Assembly (NCBI GenBank): GCA_938743325.2
Contig: OW568871.1
Span: forward strand, 62,001-126,000
Length of the DNA: 64,000 bases
Source of the DNA: Pycnococcus provasolii
Taxonomy: Eukaryota > Chlorophyta > Pseudoscourfieldiophyceae > Pseudoscourfieldiales > Pycnococcaceae
Direction of reading: 5' to 3'
Made by a program: the position numbers and the translations under genes. The notes beneath the pieces were generated by a model that did not search any database, was not told where the DNA came from, and was given only the letters and a program-made list of their open reading frames with translations. Of the stretch, positions 34,001 through 44,800 are shown in pieces; position 1 is the stretch's first letter; each line of letters starts with the position of its first letter.

Positions 34001-34020
34001 AGGGGTATACGAGTTCGTAA
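22027..34020 (+). CDS. Giant polycystin-type channel with two 7-bladed propellers
   Basis: join(22027..32905, 33035..34020), about 3954 aa. The 129-nt intron (GTACGTAC...GAAAACAG) is supported by a continuous frame across it (LPKLGVLG|HTALGEVLYKLHES). Order: first membrane helix (46-62); Cys-rich CGDGIC segment (about 119); Pro-rich block 1 (365-529); seven propeller repeats (531-942; WTQLGxDIDG and SLSxDGxRVAIGAY motifs); Pro block 2 (948-990); seven more repeats (992-1400); Cys-rich region; Pro block 3 (1613-1823); about five Ig-like DUF5011/HYR-type repeats (1826-2535; DDVDGDLT, CADLAGNRAS); helical stretch (2697-2762); polycystin lumenal domain (2895-3115); five membrane helices (3120-3417) ending FVVAILLDFF; long cytosolic tail. 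This is the PKD2/TRPP channel layout, expected to conduct cations, often in cilia. A VGD lies where the pore LGD is expected. Outward parts suggest wall or matrix contact. Convergent with the SPPPP protein. Confidence 0.88.
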
Positions 34021-34176
34021 GCGGAAATTGAGTTCGGATGGGCAGTGACCTCGAATGTGAGGGGGCGGGCGATGGGCTGTTTCGTTTTCTGTTTCGACAA
34101 ATGTTTTTATATATGTAAGGGCAGCAAGTGAAAAACAATATATATGTAGTCGTGACGACTTAGGGTACCCGTAGGT

Positions 34177-36075
34177 TTAATCATCCGAAAACCGCGCGTC
34201 CGTGCGAGCGCGCTTGGCATCGTACTGCCAACGCATCAAGATTGCGTCCGCCATCGTCGTCGGCGGAGCAATGGCTGGACGAGGCTTCGAGCTTGCCACC
34301 GCATGCTCGACGTGCCTTTTGACGCGAGGCTTGTTCAAAGGCGACTGCGCCGCGGGGGTTACCTTCACCTTGCCTGCGAGCGAAGACGCCACCAGTGCCA
34401 TTGAAGACGGCGTCTTCGCGCCGTCGTTGTCCTTGTAGCCGATCGCCAACGGCGCGACATCTGTCTCCGGCGTGGATGGCTTTTCCTGCCCTTCCACGGC
34501 AAGTATAAGATCCTTCGGCTTCACAACCAACGGAGGCGCAGACGCCGTGCGGCTTAGGCAGCAAAAGTCCCTCGGAACGATGCGAAGGGTCGCGAGCATT
34601 GCGAGAGCAGCGACCGCCATCGCCGCGGCCACCACAACCACGATGCCGGTTGCACTCAGACCCTCGTCTATGCGAGGATCACCAAGCGGCGAAGGAGCCG
34701 CCGTCGTGGGCGGGTTGCGAACGACCGGCATGCTAATCGCGTACACCCTCTGCACTCCCTTCTCGCCGTACTCCCGCATCGCCTCAGCAAGCAAGCCGTT
34801 GCTTGTCGCCTTGATGAGCTGCAGCTCAGCCCGTGTGGCTACCGTGAATGGTACACGTAGCTCGAATTCTAACCGGCTCACGGCCGTCCCCTCCACCATG
34901 CTGCGCAGGTATCGTCGTGGCGCAAACGCGTGTTGTGCGGTGTAATTGGAGATGCGTATGATCGCCGTGTCCTCGAACGTTGCTAGGCCGACGGCACTCA
35001 CGATCGCGCGACGCAGCACGACTTTCGCGCTTTGCGTGGCATTTAGGATAACGCCAACCACCGCAACGTCGCCGAGCACCGCGCTTTCGTCGGCAAGCAG
35101 GCCCACGACGGGAGGGCGAAGCGGGTGCGGCGGCGGCGGCGATGGCGGCGGCGATGGCGGTGGTGGCGGAGGAGGAGGCGGGGGAGACTGCGGCGGCGGC
35201 GGTGGAGGTGGCGGTGGGCTTCGAATCGGCGGTGGCGGCGGCGGCGATGGCGGCGGCGGCGGTGGAGGCGGTGGAGGCGGTGGAGGCGGTGGTGGCGGTG
35301 GGCAGCTGCCGTCCGCAGTGCACGGGTGCGGCGGCGGGCTCGGTGGTGGCGGGGACGGCGGCGGAGACGGCGGCGGCGGCGGCGGAGGAGGAGGAGGCGG
35401 TGGCGACGGCGGCGGCGGTGGTGGAGGCGGTGGCGGCGGGCTCGGCGGTGGTGACGGCGGCGGTGGGGTTGGCGGTGGTGGTGACGGAGGTGGCGGATTG
35501 CACGGCCTTTCAATTTCGCCGAAGAACGTGCAGTACGGCGGCGGCGGTCCCGGAGGCCTGTCTGGAGGCGGTGGTGGGCTCGGAGGCGGTGGGCTCGGTG
35601 GCGGCGGGGGAGGAGGACTCGGCGGTGGCGGGCAAGGCGTCTCCGTTTCTGTCGTCGTGTTCCAGCACATCGGCCTTAAGCTTCCCGTGGAGTTTGTGAA
35701 GAGCCCCGTCGCGTTGACGATGCGCACGATGGTTGGCGGCGGCGGCGGTCTCGGCGGCAGTGGCGGTGGCGACGTCCTGTTCGCCAGTAGTGTCGCGTTC
35801 ACGAAGTTCGGCTCGTCGTTCGGCGGCTTAACGACAGCCTGTGCGTATGTTGGCCTCAACGTGCCCAGTTGCGTTCCAAAAAGTACGCACACGACACAAA
35901 GCCACACTACAAGCTGCACAGGACTATGAAACTTACGAGGTGTTGTGCAAACAAAACTTGTACTACACTTGTACTGTAAACGCTTAGAAGAAACGCTACT
36001 ACCAGGAAGAGTAAGAAACGCGGACATTCTTCTTATTCTCATTGATATTGATGGGGATGACAATGAAGGAGGCAT
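34177..36075 (-). CDS. Hydroxyproline-rich-type (SPPPP) membrane glycoprotein
   Basis: 632 aa. A hydrophobic stretch (LVVWLCVVCVLFGTQLG) near residues 55-72 fits a signal peptide if translation starts further in (MRIRRMS or MSAFLTL are alternatives to MPPSLSS). The middle (about 105-340) is almost pure PPPPSPPPP, interrupted by short Cys-containing inserts (PCPPP, YCTFFGEIERPCN, HPCTADGSCP). A globular part follows (about 345-455; VVGLLADESAVLGDVAVVG), then one membrane helix (GIVVVVAAAMAVAALAML, near 490) and a basic cytosolic tail. The design resembles chlorophyte extensin/pherophorin-type wall proteins, but with a membrane anchor. Hydroxylation and glycosylation of SPPPP are known in green algae; here they are inferred. 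The N-X-T/S sites (NATLL, NRTS, NSTG) support secretion. Stops face the polycystin gene 157 bp away. Confidence 0.8.
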   Translation of the reverse strand: MPPSLSSPSISMRIRRMSAFLTLPGSSVSSKRLQYKCSTSFVCTTPRKFHSPVQLVVWLCVVCVLFGTQLGTLRPTYAQAVVKPPNDEPNFVNATLLANRTSPPPLPPRPPPPPTIVRIVNATGLFTNSTGSLRPMCWNTTTETETPCPPPPSPPPPPPPSPPPPSPPPPPDRPPGPPPPYCTFFGEIERPCNPPPPSPPPPTPPPPSPPPSPPPPPPPPPPPSPPPPPPPPPPPPSPPPSPPPPSPPPHPCTADGSCPPPPPPPPPPPPPPPPPPSPPPPPPIRSPPPPPPPPPQSPPPPPPPPPPSPPPSPPPPHPLRPPVVGLLADESAVLGDVAVVGVILNATQSAKVVLRRAIVSAVGLATFEDTAIIRISNYTAQHAFAPRRYLRSMVEGTAVSRLEFELRVPFTVATRAELQLIKATSNGLLAEAMREYGEKGVQRVYAISMPVVRNPPTTAAPSPLGDPRIDEGLSATGIVVVVAAAMAVAALAMLATLRIVPRDFCCLSRTASAPPLVVKPKDLILAVEGQEKPSTPETDVAPLAIGYKDNDGAKTPSSMALVASSLAGKVKVTPAAQSPLNKPRVKRHVEHAVASSKPRPAIAPPTTMADAILMRWQYDAKRARTDARFSDD

Positions 36076-37249
36076 GTGGACGGGACGGGACTGGTGTGGT
36101 GTTTGTCTTGCTCGAGGAGAAAGAAGGACTTAATTTTTAAGGCCTTTGACAAACCAAACCAAAACTGGACAAAACAGGACAGGGAGTCTCTGGACGGGAC
36201 GGGCATTGATCCCTCCATAGAGAACTACTGATGGGCCATCAATGGGCCATCCCATCCCACTCCTTAGTCTAATTAAAATCGCTTCTATAATAGTCTATGA
36301 TCGATCATTGGATCGGCCTTTAAACTTTCCTTCTGTCCTCCCATGCGCATTGTCCCTGGTTTGTTGGGATCCCGTCCCCGTTTATTGGTCCGGAATCCCG
36401 TTCGGATCGATCGATTCAACGGGGACAACTTTACAACTTTACAAGGCACCGTCGTCGAGTACTGTACTCCATGGAGAACGCCATTTGTGGTAACCGGTGT
36501 GGTTTCCTTCCTAGGACTAACCTTTGTAACAGGACGTCAAAGGGCGCCCCCCCTTGGCGATTGGTCGAGTCACCAGCTCCTGGCTGCCTGGATACAGACA
36601 GCCAGATACCTTTTGGGGATAGTTGGCCTTTACCAGGAAGCCCTGCTACCAGTCCTCCATACTGTACCAGTTAAGGTTAGGTGACCTTACAGGGAGTGCA
36701 TCTCTCTCTCGCTTTGTCTCTCACTTATCTCTCTGGTCGCGTCTGGTCGCGTCGTCACTTGTCCCGTTCTCACCCCCCTTGGCCTGTACTTTCCCCAGGT
36801 ACAGTACACATCTTCCCTACTACGGCTACCGTAGCTACCTATCGTAGAGCACGGTGAAGTTTTCTGACGCCTGAGGACTCCGATACCACACTCCTTGTGG
36901 TTGGATATCGGCCGTTCCACTTCGATCTTTGTCCAAAAAGTCAAGAGGAGGAGCCGATAATATGCCTCAAATAAAATCTAAAAAGTAGGAAGGATTGAGG
37001 GCACTTTAGAGTTTGTTTGGTCTACCCTACCCTAGTACTACATAGGGTACATATCTTATGTGTCATGCAAGCGGAAGCGAACAGCTCAAAGCAAAACGAA
37101 CCACTCAAAAAATGGAACGACCTGATTGTGACAGTGTCACATAAGCCTGAAAGCAAAAGGAAACATTCTCACTCCGCTAGTGAGGTCCAAACGGACTACT
37201 TGGCAACAGTTTTTGGTTAGTTATAAGTACTTTGTAAATCTTGTGATTA
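36076..37249. other. Intergenic, no supported gene
   Basis: 1174 bp. I see short repeats of GATGGGCCATC near 36231-36256 and several TACTGTAC/GGTACAGTAC motifs (near 36458, 36664, 36800), plus CTACATAGGGTACA near 37040, which recurs at 55657. ORFs of 60-113 codons here have no domain or bias that would make them credible. Confidence 0.4.
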
Positions 37250-40027
37250 TTACAAACGGGTTTGCTCGAGCGTGGCAGGTGTGGCATCCTCCTTCATAGG
37301 GGCAGCAACAAAAGCAACAGCGGCGCCTTCCTCCCCCTCCTCCTCGGCGACGACGGCAGGAGCAGGCTCTCCAGGAGCAGATTCTGAAGGAATAGGCTCT
37401 GCTGTTGCAAGCTCTGCAGGCTCCGGCTCTGGCGTTTTCACCTCCTCGGCGACGGCGGGACCAGGTATTGCAGGGGCAGCCTTTGCGGGGCCAGGCTCAG
37501 TACGTGTAGCATCTATAGGGGCATTTTCTGTAGTGGCAGGCCCTGCAGGAGTAGCCTCTGAAGGAATTACCTCCGCAGAAGTAGCCTTTATTGGAGCAGC
37601 CTTTGAAGGAACAGGCTCTGCCGCGGGAGGAGATGCAGGAGCAGCCTCAGGACTCAGTCCCTTCTCGGAGACGGCGGGACTAGGCATTGCAGGGGCAGCC
37701 TCTGTCGGAGCAACAGCCTCTGCCGGAGCAACAACCTCCTCTGTCGGAGCAACAGCCTCCTCTGTGGGACCAACAGCCTCCTCTGCCGGAGCAACAGCCT
37801 CCTCTGCGTGACCAGCAGCCTCTGCCGGAGCAACAGGCTCTGCCGCGGCAGGAGATGCAGGAGCAGCCTCGGGACTCAGCCCCTTCTCGGCGACGGCGGG
37901 ATCAGGCATTGCAGGGGCAGCCTCTGTCGGAGCAACAGCCTCTGCCGGAGCAACAGCCTCCTCTGTCGGAGCAACAGCCTCCTCTGTGGGACCAACAGCC
38001 TCCTCTGTGGGACCAACAGCCTCCTCTGCCGGAGCAACAGCCTCCTCTGTGGGACCAACAGCCTCCTCTGTGCGAGCAACAGCCTCCTCTGCCGGAGCAA
38101 CAGCCTCCTCTGCCGGAGCAACAGCCTCTGCCGCGGCAGGATGTGCAGGACCAGCCTCAGGATTCATCCCCTCCTCGGTACCGGCAGGAGCAGGCTCTGC
38201 GGGAGCAGGCTCTGCAGTCTCCGGTTCTGCGGGAGCAGGCTCTGCAGTCTCCGGCTCTACGGGAGCAGGCTCTGCAGTCTCCGGCTCATCCGACTCATAT
38301 TCGGGCGGTTCACCCCACAGCTTGGCTGCCGCCTCGCGGCCAAATGCTAGGCTGAGAAGTGTTCCCTCGCGCCAACCAGCCTTGCCAGTGCTGAAGTCGC
38401 GATTCTCAACATCCTTGGGATCCAGGCGCCGACGTGTTAGCAACTCAGGAAGCTCAGATCGGTTGTCGCACCACAGGCGTAGGCGATCCGGCTCCTCGTC
38501 TGTGTCGATTCTTGCTCGCTTACGCTCGTTCAAGATTGTATCCTTGCGATTCTGCCGCTGCAGCTGCGTCAGTTGTTTTGCTACCGAAGCCAGCGTGCTC
38601 GAGTCAAGCGGGGTTCTTATTACCGGCGTGCGGTTGGTACTCGCAGGTTTGCTCGTCTTGTTTGCGGCTTTAGCTTTGGCAGTCGCCTGCTGTTGGGCGG
38701 CGGCGGCGGCGGCGGCATGATGCTGTGTAGAGGGAGGGGGCGGTGGCGGATGATATGCATGCTGCTGGGTAGCATATGCTGATAGAGCACCTCTCGCTCC
38801 ATGTGGCGGGGGAGGCGGTGGCGGAGCTTGTCCTTGCATTGCTCCCATCGTCGGTGGCGGAGGTGGTGGCGGCGCCATGGAGCCTAGCATCGCTTCGCCT
38901 CTTGAGAGATAAGCTGCCGCCTGTGAGGACGGATGTATGTGAGTTGCCCACTGCTGCGTGGACTGCGTCGAGCCATACGGCACATTCCACGCCGTGCCGG
39001 GAATGCCTGCGGGGTTGTATGGTTGCTGCATCGGGACGTTGTAGGCGCGCGCCCCAGCCCACTCAGCTGCGTGAGAAAGCTGTTTCATCTGAAACTCTGC
39101 AAGAGAGCGTCGTAGAGCTTCGTTGGACTGCTGTTGCTGCTGCGCCCGCTGCCTTGCTAGTGCCTGCTGAAACTGGTTCAACTGGTTCACCGATGTGTGC
39201 GGCATGGATGTGTGCGGCTGGTGCAGGTCTATCGTGCTCTTGTATCCAGGTGAGGGCGGAGGCGGCGGTGGTGGCGCCATTTTGGAGGAGCGAGGAGGAG
39301 GGGGTGGTGGTGGTGGTGGTGCGGTTGTGGTATGGTTGGGCAGAAACTGTGCCGCCGCCGCTAGTGCAGCTTGTCCGTTGTTGTGCTGTCTCATCAGCAA
39401 AGCCTCGGCGAGTGCGGCGTTCGCGTGCGCTTGTGCCTGTGTCGAGTAGTGGTCGTACGTCGATTGCTGTGCCGACGCCGCAGCCCGCAGTTGGTTTGCA
39501 GCCATGTTGGCATCGTGCTGAGCATCCAAGGCGTCCCAGAACGCCAAGGCTTGTGCCGCGACGTTTGTGTTTGCGTTTCCTTGTGGTGGCGGCGGTGGTG
39601 GCGACAGTGCAGCAGCAGCAGCAGCAGCAGCTCCTCCCACCGCGTGGTGTTGAAGCAGCGTGTCAGCGTATCTCGTCGTGTTCATGGCAAATTGCTGCGC
39701 CGGTGACCCTAAGCCTAGGCTGTTGAGCGCCATGCCTTGTGTCGATGCCACAGCGTGGCTCGGTGACAGAGACGCCTGAAGCTGCGCCTGCGCCGAGTTC
39801 ATGGCGTGCGTCTGTTGTCCGAACCACGAGGTGGGCGACTGCATGTTCGTGGTTACGTTCGCCGGTGCCCCTTGGCCCCCCACGGGACCCCCACGGGCGG
39901 TTTGCGGAGAGATGGATGTGGTTGTGTGGCTTACACTACTGGGGTTGTTTGCGAACATGTCGAGGAAGGCGAGTGCGTGAGCGTGTGCGTGCTGCTGCTG
40001 CTGCTGGTGGTGGTGCTGTGGAGGCAT
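37250..40027 (-). CDS. Gln/Pro/Ala-rich low-complexity protein with TEEAVxP repeats
   Basis: 925 aa from MPPQHHH at 40027; the frame runs to 40192, but the extra 55 residues fall in the telo-box promoter. The N-terminal two-thirds is rich in Gln, His, Ala and Pro, with poly-Pro stretches ([10 protein letters not shown]). A short, more complex segment (about 500-610: [54 protein letters not shown]) is the only likely folded part. The last 300 residues are 7-8-residue repeats such as [13 protein letters not shown] and PAEPETAE. No catalytic motif. Composition resembles transcriptional co-regulators or RNA-granule proteins, but this is compositional guesswork. The repeats are encoded by a minisatellite and may vary in number. 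Confidence 0.7.
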   Translation of the reverse strand: MPPQHHHQQQQQHAHAHALAFLDMFANNPSSVSHTTTSISPQTARGGPVGGQGAPANVTTNMQSPTSWFGQQTHAMNSAQAQLQASLSPSHAVASTQGMALNSLGLGSPAQQFAMNTTRYADTLLQHHAVGGAAAAAAAALSPPPPPPQGNANTNVAAQALAFWDALDAQHDANMAANQLRAAASAQQSTYDHYSTQAQAHANAALAEALLMRQHNNGQAALAAAAQFLPNHTTTAPPPPPPPPPRSSKMAPPPPPPPSPGYKSTIDLHQPHTSMPHTSVNQLNQFQQALARQRAQQQQQSNEALRRSLAEFQMKQLSHAAEWAGARAYNVPMQQPYNPAGIPGTAWNVPYGSTQSTQQWATHIHPSSQAAAYLSRGEAMLGSMAPPPPPPPTMGAMQGQAPPPPPPPHGARGALSAYATQQHAYHPPPPPPSTQHHAAAAAAAQQQATAKAKAANKTSKPASTNRTPVIRTPLDSSTLASVAKQLTQLQRQNRKDTILNERKRARIDTDEEPDRLRLWCDNRSELPELLTRRRLDPKDVENRDFSTGKAGWREGTLLSLAFGREAAAKLWGEPPEYESDEPETAEPAPVEPETAEPAPAEPETAEPAPAEPAPAGTEEGMNPEAGPAHPAAAEAVAPAEEAVAPAEEAVARTEEAVGPTEEAVAPAEEAVGPTEEAVGPTEEAVAPTEEAVAPAEAVAPTEAAPAMPDPAVAEKGLSPEAAPASPAAAEPVAPAEAAGHAEEAVAPAEEAVGPTEEAVAPTEEVVAPAEAVAPTEAAPAMPSPAVSEKGLSPEAAPASPPAAEPVPSKAAPIKATSAEVIPSEATPAGPATTENAPIDATRTEPGPAKAAPAIPGPAVAEEVKTPEPEPAELATAEPIPSESAPGEPAPAVVAEEEGEEGAAVAFVAAPMKEDATPATLEQTRL

Positions 40028-40195
40028 GTGTGCTGTGGCGCCTAAACTGCACAGCACAAAGCTTAAGAGCGAGCGAAGAAGAGGAATATAATAATGGGCG
40101 TCGTCGCGAAGAGGAGAGGGAGGAGGGAGGAGGGAGGAGGACGCGGGACCTGGAGGGCCTCCCCCTCGAGGGGAGCTCCGGGGCCTGGCCATGAA

Positions 40196-40348
40196 GGTAT
40201 TAGGGTTGGGGGAACGGGGGGATTAGGGCTAGGGTTACACCGGTATTCGGCTTTTATGAGTAGGGTTTTCGCCTTTTATTTAGGGTTATGAAACTAGGGT
40301 TAGGGTTATGAAACTAGGGTTAGGGTTAGGGTTACGAAATCTAGGGTT
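40196..40348. repeat. Interstitial TTAGGG-type telomere-like repeats in divergent promoter
   Basis: About ten GGGTTA/GGGTTTAG-like units with spacers (for example TTAGGGTTAGGGTTAGGG near 40318-40335), between the Gln-rich gene and the PDI gene, which diverge. It is not a chromosome end: normal genes continue on both sides. Plant telo-boxes (AAACCCTAA) are promoter elements of growth and translation genes; the same role is inferred here. Confidence 0.75.
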
Positions 40349-40492
40349 ACCTTTAGTGGTTAGTTCCGGCCCCTTCCCTTCCCTTGCCCTTTTCCTTTTG
40401 CCCTTGGGTTCTGCGTCCGCTTTGCTTTTCTCGCCCTTCCCTCCCCTCGAGGCCCCATCCTCCTTTTTGGTATCCTTCTCTTCATATTTGGT

Positions 40493-41000
40493 ATGATGCT
40501 GCTGCGCACCGTGCTCGTTATGGCGCTCGCCGTTGCGGGCGTGTCAGGTGAGGCGGTCAGCCTCACGGCGGACTCGTTCGCAGGCTCCGTCGGCGCGGAA
40601 GATACGGCGGTGTTCGTGAAGTTCTTCGCGCCGTGGTGTGGACACTGCAAGAAGCTCGCGCCGACGTGGGACGAGCTCGCGACGACGTACGCGGCGGACG
40701 ACAGCGTCGTCGTCGCGAAGGTTGACTGCACGCAGGAGAAGGTTCGTTGGCGTATTCATCCAAACAATAGCTAGGGGAAACAAAGAAACCTCTCTTACTG
40801 ACACGACACACCAACAATGCCTTTTTGTACATGTACATTTCTCTGTTGAAACAAACCAGGCTCTGTGCCAGGAGCAGGAGATCAAGAGTTACCCGACGCT
40901 CATCGCCTTCAAGGGCGGTTCGAAGGCGGGCGCATACCGCGGCGACCGCAGCTTGGAAGCTCTGAAGAGCTTCGTCAACACCAACAAGGTTGCTGCTTAA
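40493..41000 (+). CDS. Single-domain protein disulfide isomerase (thioredoxin fold)
   Basis: join(40493..40741, 40860..41000), 129 aa. The intron is 118 nt, GTTCGTTG...AAACCAG; splicing joins VDCTQEK to [15 protein letters not shown] signal peptide ([18 protein letters not shown]) precedes one thioredoxin domain with the PDI active site APWCGHCKK (CGHC at 49-52), a buried K-V-D-C strand and the cis-Pro motif SYPTL. It should oxidise or isomerise disulfides in the secretory pathway. The C-terminus, FVNTNKVAA, has no KDEL/HDEL retention signal, and there is only one domain where classical PDI has two catalytic ones, so it may travel beyond the ER or be held by partners. Confidence 0.92.
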
Positions 41001-41847
41001 GTTTGGAGGGTTGAGAGGCGCACATTTTTCTCACGTGAGTCGCTCGAATCAACAACTCGTTCCTTCCGTAGTCCGTCATGGAACCCAGTGGCATTGCCCG
41101 AGAAATGCTTAGTCTTTTCCACAAAAAAGGTTCGTGTAACGCACAAACCAACATTCACTCAACAACAACAACAGCAGCAGCACTTTGACGCAGCTGATGA
41201 CAACTTTTGTTTGTTCATCAGCCAAAAGGGTCTCAACTATCATGCATCACGAACCACCTGCCAACTCGACCAACTCTTTCCAAAGAAAAAAAAACCCGAA
41301 CCAACAACCCGAACCAAACCCCGAATAATAAAGGTTTATGTTCATGGGGCCACGTGGGACTCACGTGGTTCCGATGCGAGCATGCGAGCACAGTAACCCT
41401 AACCCTAACACCCCCCTAGCTAGCTAGACCCGGAAGGCCGGGTAAGGGAGTTCTTCCTCCCTCTACATACATAGCAGTTTAGGAAGTCCAAGGAGGAAGT
41501 ACAGTAGGAAGTAGGAAGGCCCAAGCTGCCGAGACTGCTTGGAGAACGACCCAGAAAAGAAGCCTGCCAGGGGAACCCGGGGGGGGGGCGACCAGAGAGA
41601 CCTCCTGTTATCTCCAAGACGAACCAAAACAAAACAACACGTGAGGTTTTTGGGGACTTCCTCCCTCCTCCCCAGTCCCCTTCCCCCCGGAGAAGGCGCA
41701 GTCTGTTCTGTTCTGTTCTGTGGCGGCATTTCGTTCTCCCCCTCCCTGTGCTCCTTCTCATTCCCATTCTCATTCTCATTCTCAACTTTAATATCGTACG
41801 CTCTTCCTCCAGGACTCTCGCTCGTCTTCGTCACCATACCTTAGACT
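41001..41847. other. Intergenic, promoter of the processing peptidase
   Basis: 847 bp with no gene seen. A CCCTAACCCTAACA telomere-like box lies near 41396-41409, a CAA/CAG run near 41161-41182, and a CATTCTCATTCTCATTCTCA repeat near 41758-41782. Short frames here are repeat-driven. Confidence 0.5.
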
Positions 41848-44800
41848 ATGGCGTCCTCCTCAGTAGTGACACAAGGATCTCATATGAATGGTTCTATGGG
41901 GGCTCGTACTCGTACTCGTACTTCTCAGCTTTCAGGTTTCAAGAGTACTTCAACTCGGACTCGCACAAATACAAACCGAGCTCGAAAGAACACAGCAAGG
42001 AGTGCGCAAGGGTTGAACCCACGGGCGGCGGCACAGCCTCACAGCAGTAGCAGCTCGAGCAGCGAGAAAAACAAGGAAAATAACGCAGCCGCGGCGCGAC
42101 TCAAGGCGGCGACGTCAGACGCGGCGGCGGCACCCACGACGCAGACGCTCGATGCTTCAGGTTTCCCTCGACTGCCTCTGCCCTCGCACCCGGACATCAT
42201 CAGAGGCGAAGTCGCGTCCAACGGACTCAGATACGTCATTCTGCCAAACCCTGTGCCGCCGGACAGGTTCGAGGCGCACCTCGAAGTGCACGCGGGAAGT
42301 GTCGACGAAATGGAAAAAGAACGCGGACTCGCGCACCTCGTCGAGCACGTCACCTTCCTCGGGTCGCGAAAGCGAGAAAGCCTGCTCGGAACCGGGTCGC
42401 GATCCAACGCGTACACCGACTTCCACCACACCGTCTTTCACGTGCACGCGCCCATCGAGGACTCGTCCAGGCCGCAGGATGGCCCGCTGCTGCCGCGCGT
42501 TCTCGACGCACTGCACGAAATCGCATTCGCGCCGCAGTTCCTCTCGTCGCGCATCGAAAAGGAACGGCGCGCGGTGCTCGCCGAGGCGCAGATGATGAAC
42601 ACCATCGACTACCGCGTCGACTGCCAGCTTCTCGCCAAGCTGCACGCGGAGAACGAGCTCGGCGTGCGCTTCCCCATTGGTCTCGAGGAGCAGATTGAGA
42701 AGTGGGACGAGGAGATGCTGCGCGAATACCACCGAAGGTGGTACTTCCCCGCAAACTGCACGCTGTACCTCGTCGGAGACTTTGGCGTGCCCGTGGACGA
42801 GGTGAAGAACTGCATCGACGCGGCGTTCGCGCGTGCGCCGGCAAAGGTTCTTGACGACGGCGAGCAGCGTGCGAAGAAGCACGAAGTCAGGCCGCCCGTC
42901 AGGCACGTGTGGGGTGCGGGCGAACGCCTGCCCCTCGACGACCTTCCAGAGAGCCTGACGCCTCACCTGTTCTGCCACGAGCTTCTTGAGCAGTACATGC
43001 TCAACGTGTTCTGCAAGGTGCCCGCGGCGCCCGTGCGCAATCACGGCGACCTCAGGCGCGTGTTCCTGCAGCGCATCGTGCTGAGCGTCCTCCAGTTCCG
43101 CATCAGCTCGCTGTACCAGCGTCTCGCACGGCCGTGCTTCACGTCCATCGAGCTCGACCACTCCGACTCGGGACGTGAGGGCTGCGCGGTTTCGACGCTC
43201 ACGGTCACCTCGGAGCCCGCAGACTGGGAGGATGCCACGCGCATCGCCGTGCAGGAGCTCCGACGCCTGCAGAAGTTTGGCGTCACGCAGAACGAGCTGC
43301 AGCGGTACACGGACGCGCTCCTGCGCGACTCGGAGCAGCTCGCCGAGCAGCACGGCACCGTGCCTTCGATAGACAACCTCGACTTCGTCATGGAGAGCGA
43401 TGCTCTGGGGCACATTGTCATGGACCAGAGGCAGGGGCACGACGCTCTCCTGAATCTCGCCGAGGACATTCAGCTGAGCGAGGTGAACGAGCAGGCGTCG
43501 GCCATGCTCAGCTTCGTCGCCAACTACGGGTGCACGGACCGCACGGAGATGCGCTATCCCGTCGTCGGCGACGAGCCGCCGACGTGGACCACCGCGGTGG
43601 TGGCGTGCGTGCCGATGAGCGACGAAGGGTGCCCCGGCATGTCCGAGGAGGCGCTCGCCGCGGTGCTCGCCGACGACAGCGTGGAGATCGAGCCTGTGGT
43701 GGACGTCGACGTTCCTGACCAGCTCATTCCCGACGAGCAGCTTGCCGCGCTCGTCGAGAGCGAGAGGCCGCACTTCGTCATGCCCGGGGGCTTGTCGCGC
43801 GAGGAGGCGGCATCCGTGACAGATCCCGCGAACGTCGTCGTCGGGAACACGTACCTTCGCCGCCTTTCCAACGGCATCTCCGTCAACTACCAGCTGAGCG
43901 CGAACGAGCCTTGCGGAGCCGCGCTGCGACTCGTGTTCACCGGAGGAAGGTGCAGGGAGAGCCAATCCGCGCCGTCGTCCGTCAGCGTCGGCGCGAGGGC
44001 GCTCAGTGAGACGGGATGCGTCGGCCCGTGGAGCCGCGAGCAGGTGGAGCTGTACAGCGTCAGCCGCCTGATCAACTGCTCGCTCGAGGTGGACGAAGAG
44101 TTTGCATGCCTCGACGTGCACTTCGCGGTGAGTGGCGAAGGACTGCGTGGCGTGATGGAGTTGCTTCACCTGTGGCTGTCGTCGCCTAAGTGGGACGAAT
44201 CGGCATTCGACCGCTCGAAGGAGATGCACAAGACGCACTACCGCAGCGTTTCGAAGAGCCTCGAGAAGGCGACGGCGGATGGCATCCTTCGCGAGCTTGT
44301 GCAGGAGGATCCGCGCTTCGTCAACGCGACGCCCGCGTCGATCGACGCACTCGTGCTCGACGAGTGCCGAAATACGATGCTCGCGCAGATGCGACCGGAG
44401 AACATCGAGGTGAGCATTGTGGGAGACTTTAGCCCCGCGGAGCTCGACGAGCTGCTGCTCAGCCACCTCGGCACGGTGGGCTTCCCCGCCGCAGGCGAGC
44501 CAGGCGTTGATGCGAAGGTCAAGGAGGCGGAGGCACCTATCCTGCTGTCGCCACCTCTGCCCCTTGGCGAGGGTCTAAGACGCCGCCGCCTGTTCCTTCG
44601 CGACAGCGACGAGCGCGCGTGCGCGGTGGTCGTGGGTGCCTGCCCAGGGCGATGGGCACAGCTCGTCACGCACGAGTCGAGCGCGGAGCTGCGCGAGAAC
44701 GTGGCGGTGAACCCGACCGTCGCAATGACCTCGTCATTCGCAGGGCCTAGCGACAACGGACTTCCCGCTCTGATTCCCACGGAGCTTGACCCGCGGCTGC

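Noticed and set aside
34946-35929. Glycine-rich 327-aa plus-strand protein
   Set aside because: It is the antisense reading of the CCN Pro codons of the SPPPP gene, which has signal, Cys inserts and a membrane helix on its own strand.
40196-40348. A true chromosome end (telomere)
   Set aside because: Units are degenerate and spaced, and ordinary genes continue on both sides.
42157-44466. 769-codon minus-strand frame inside the SPP gene
   Set aside because: It is the antisense of a clear M16 peptidase; GC-rich codon use removes stops. His/Arg/Val-rich composition and no domain.
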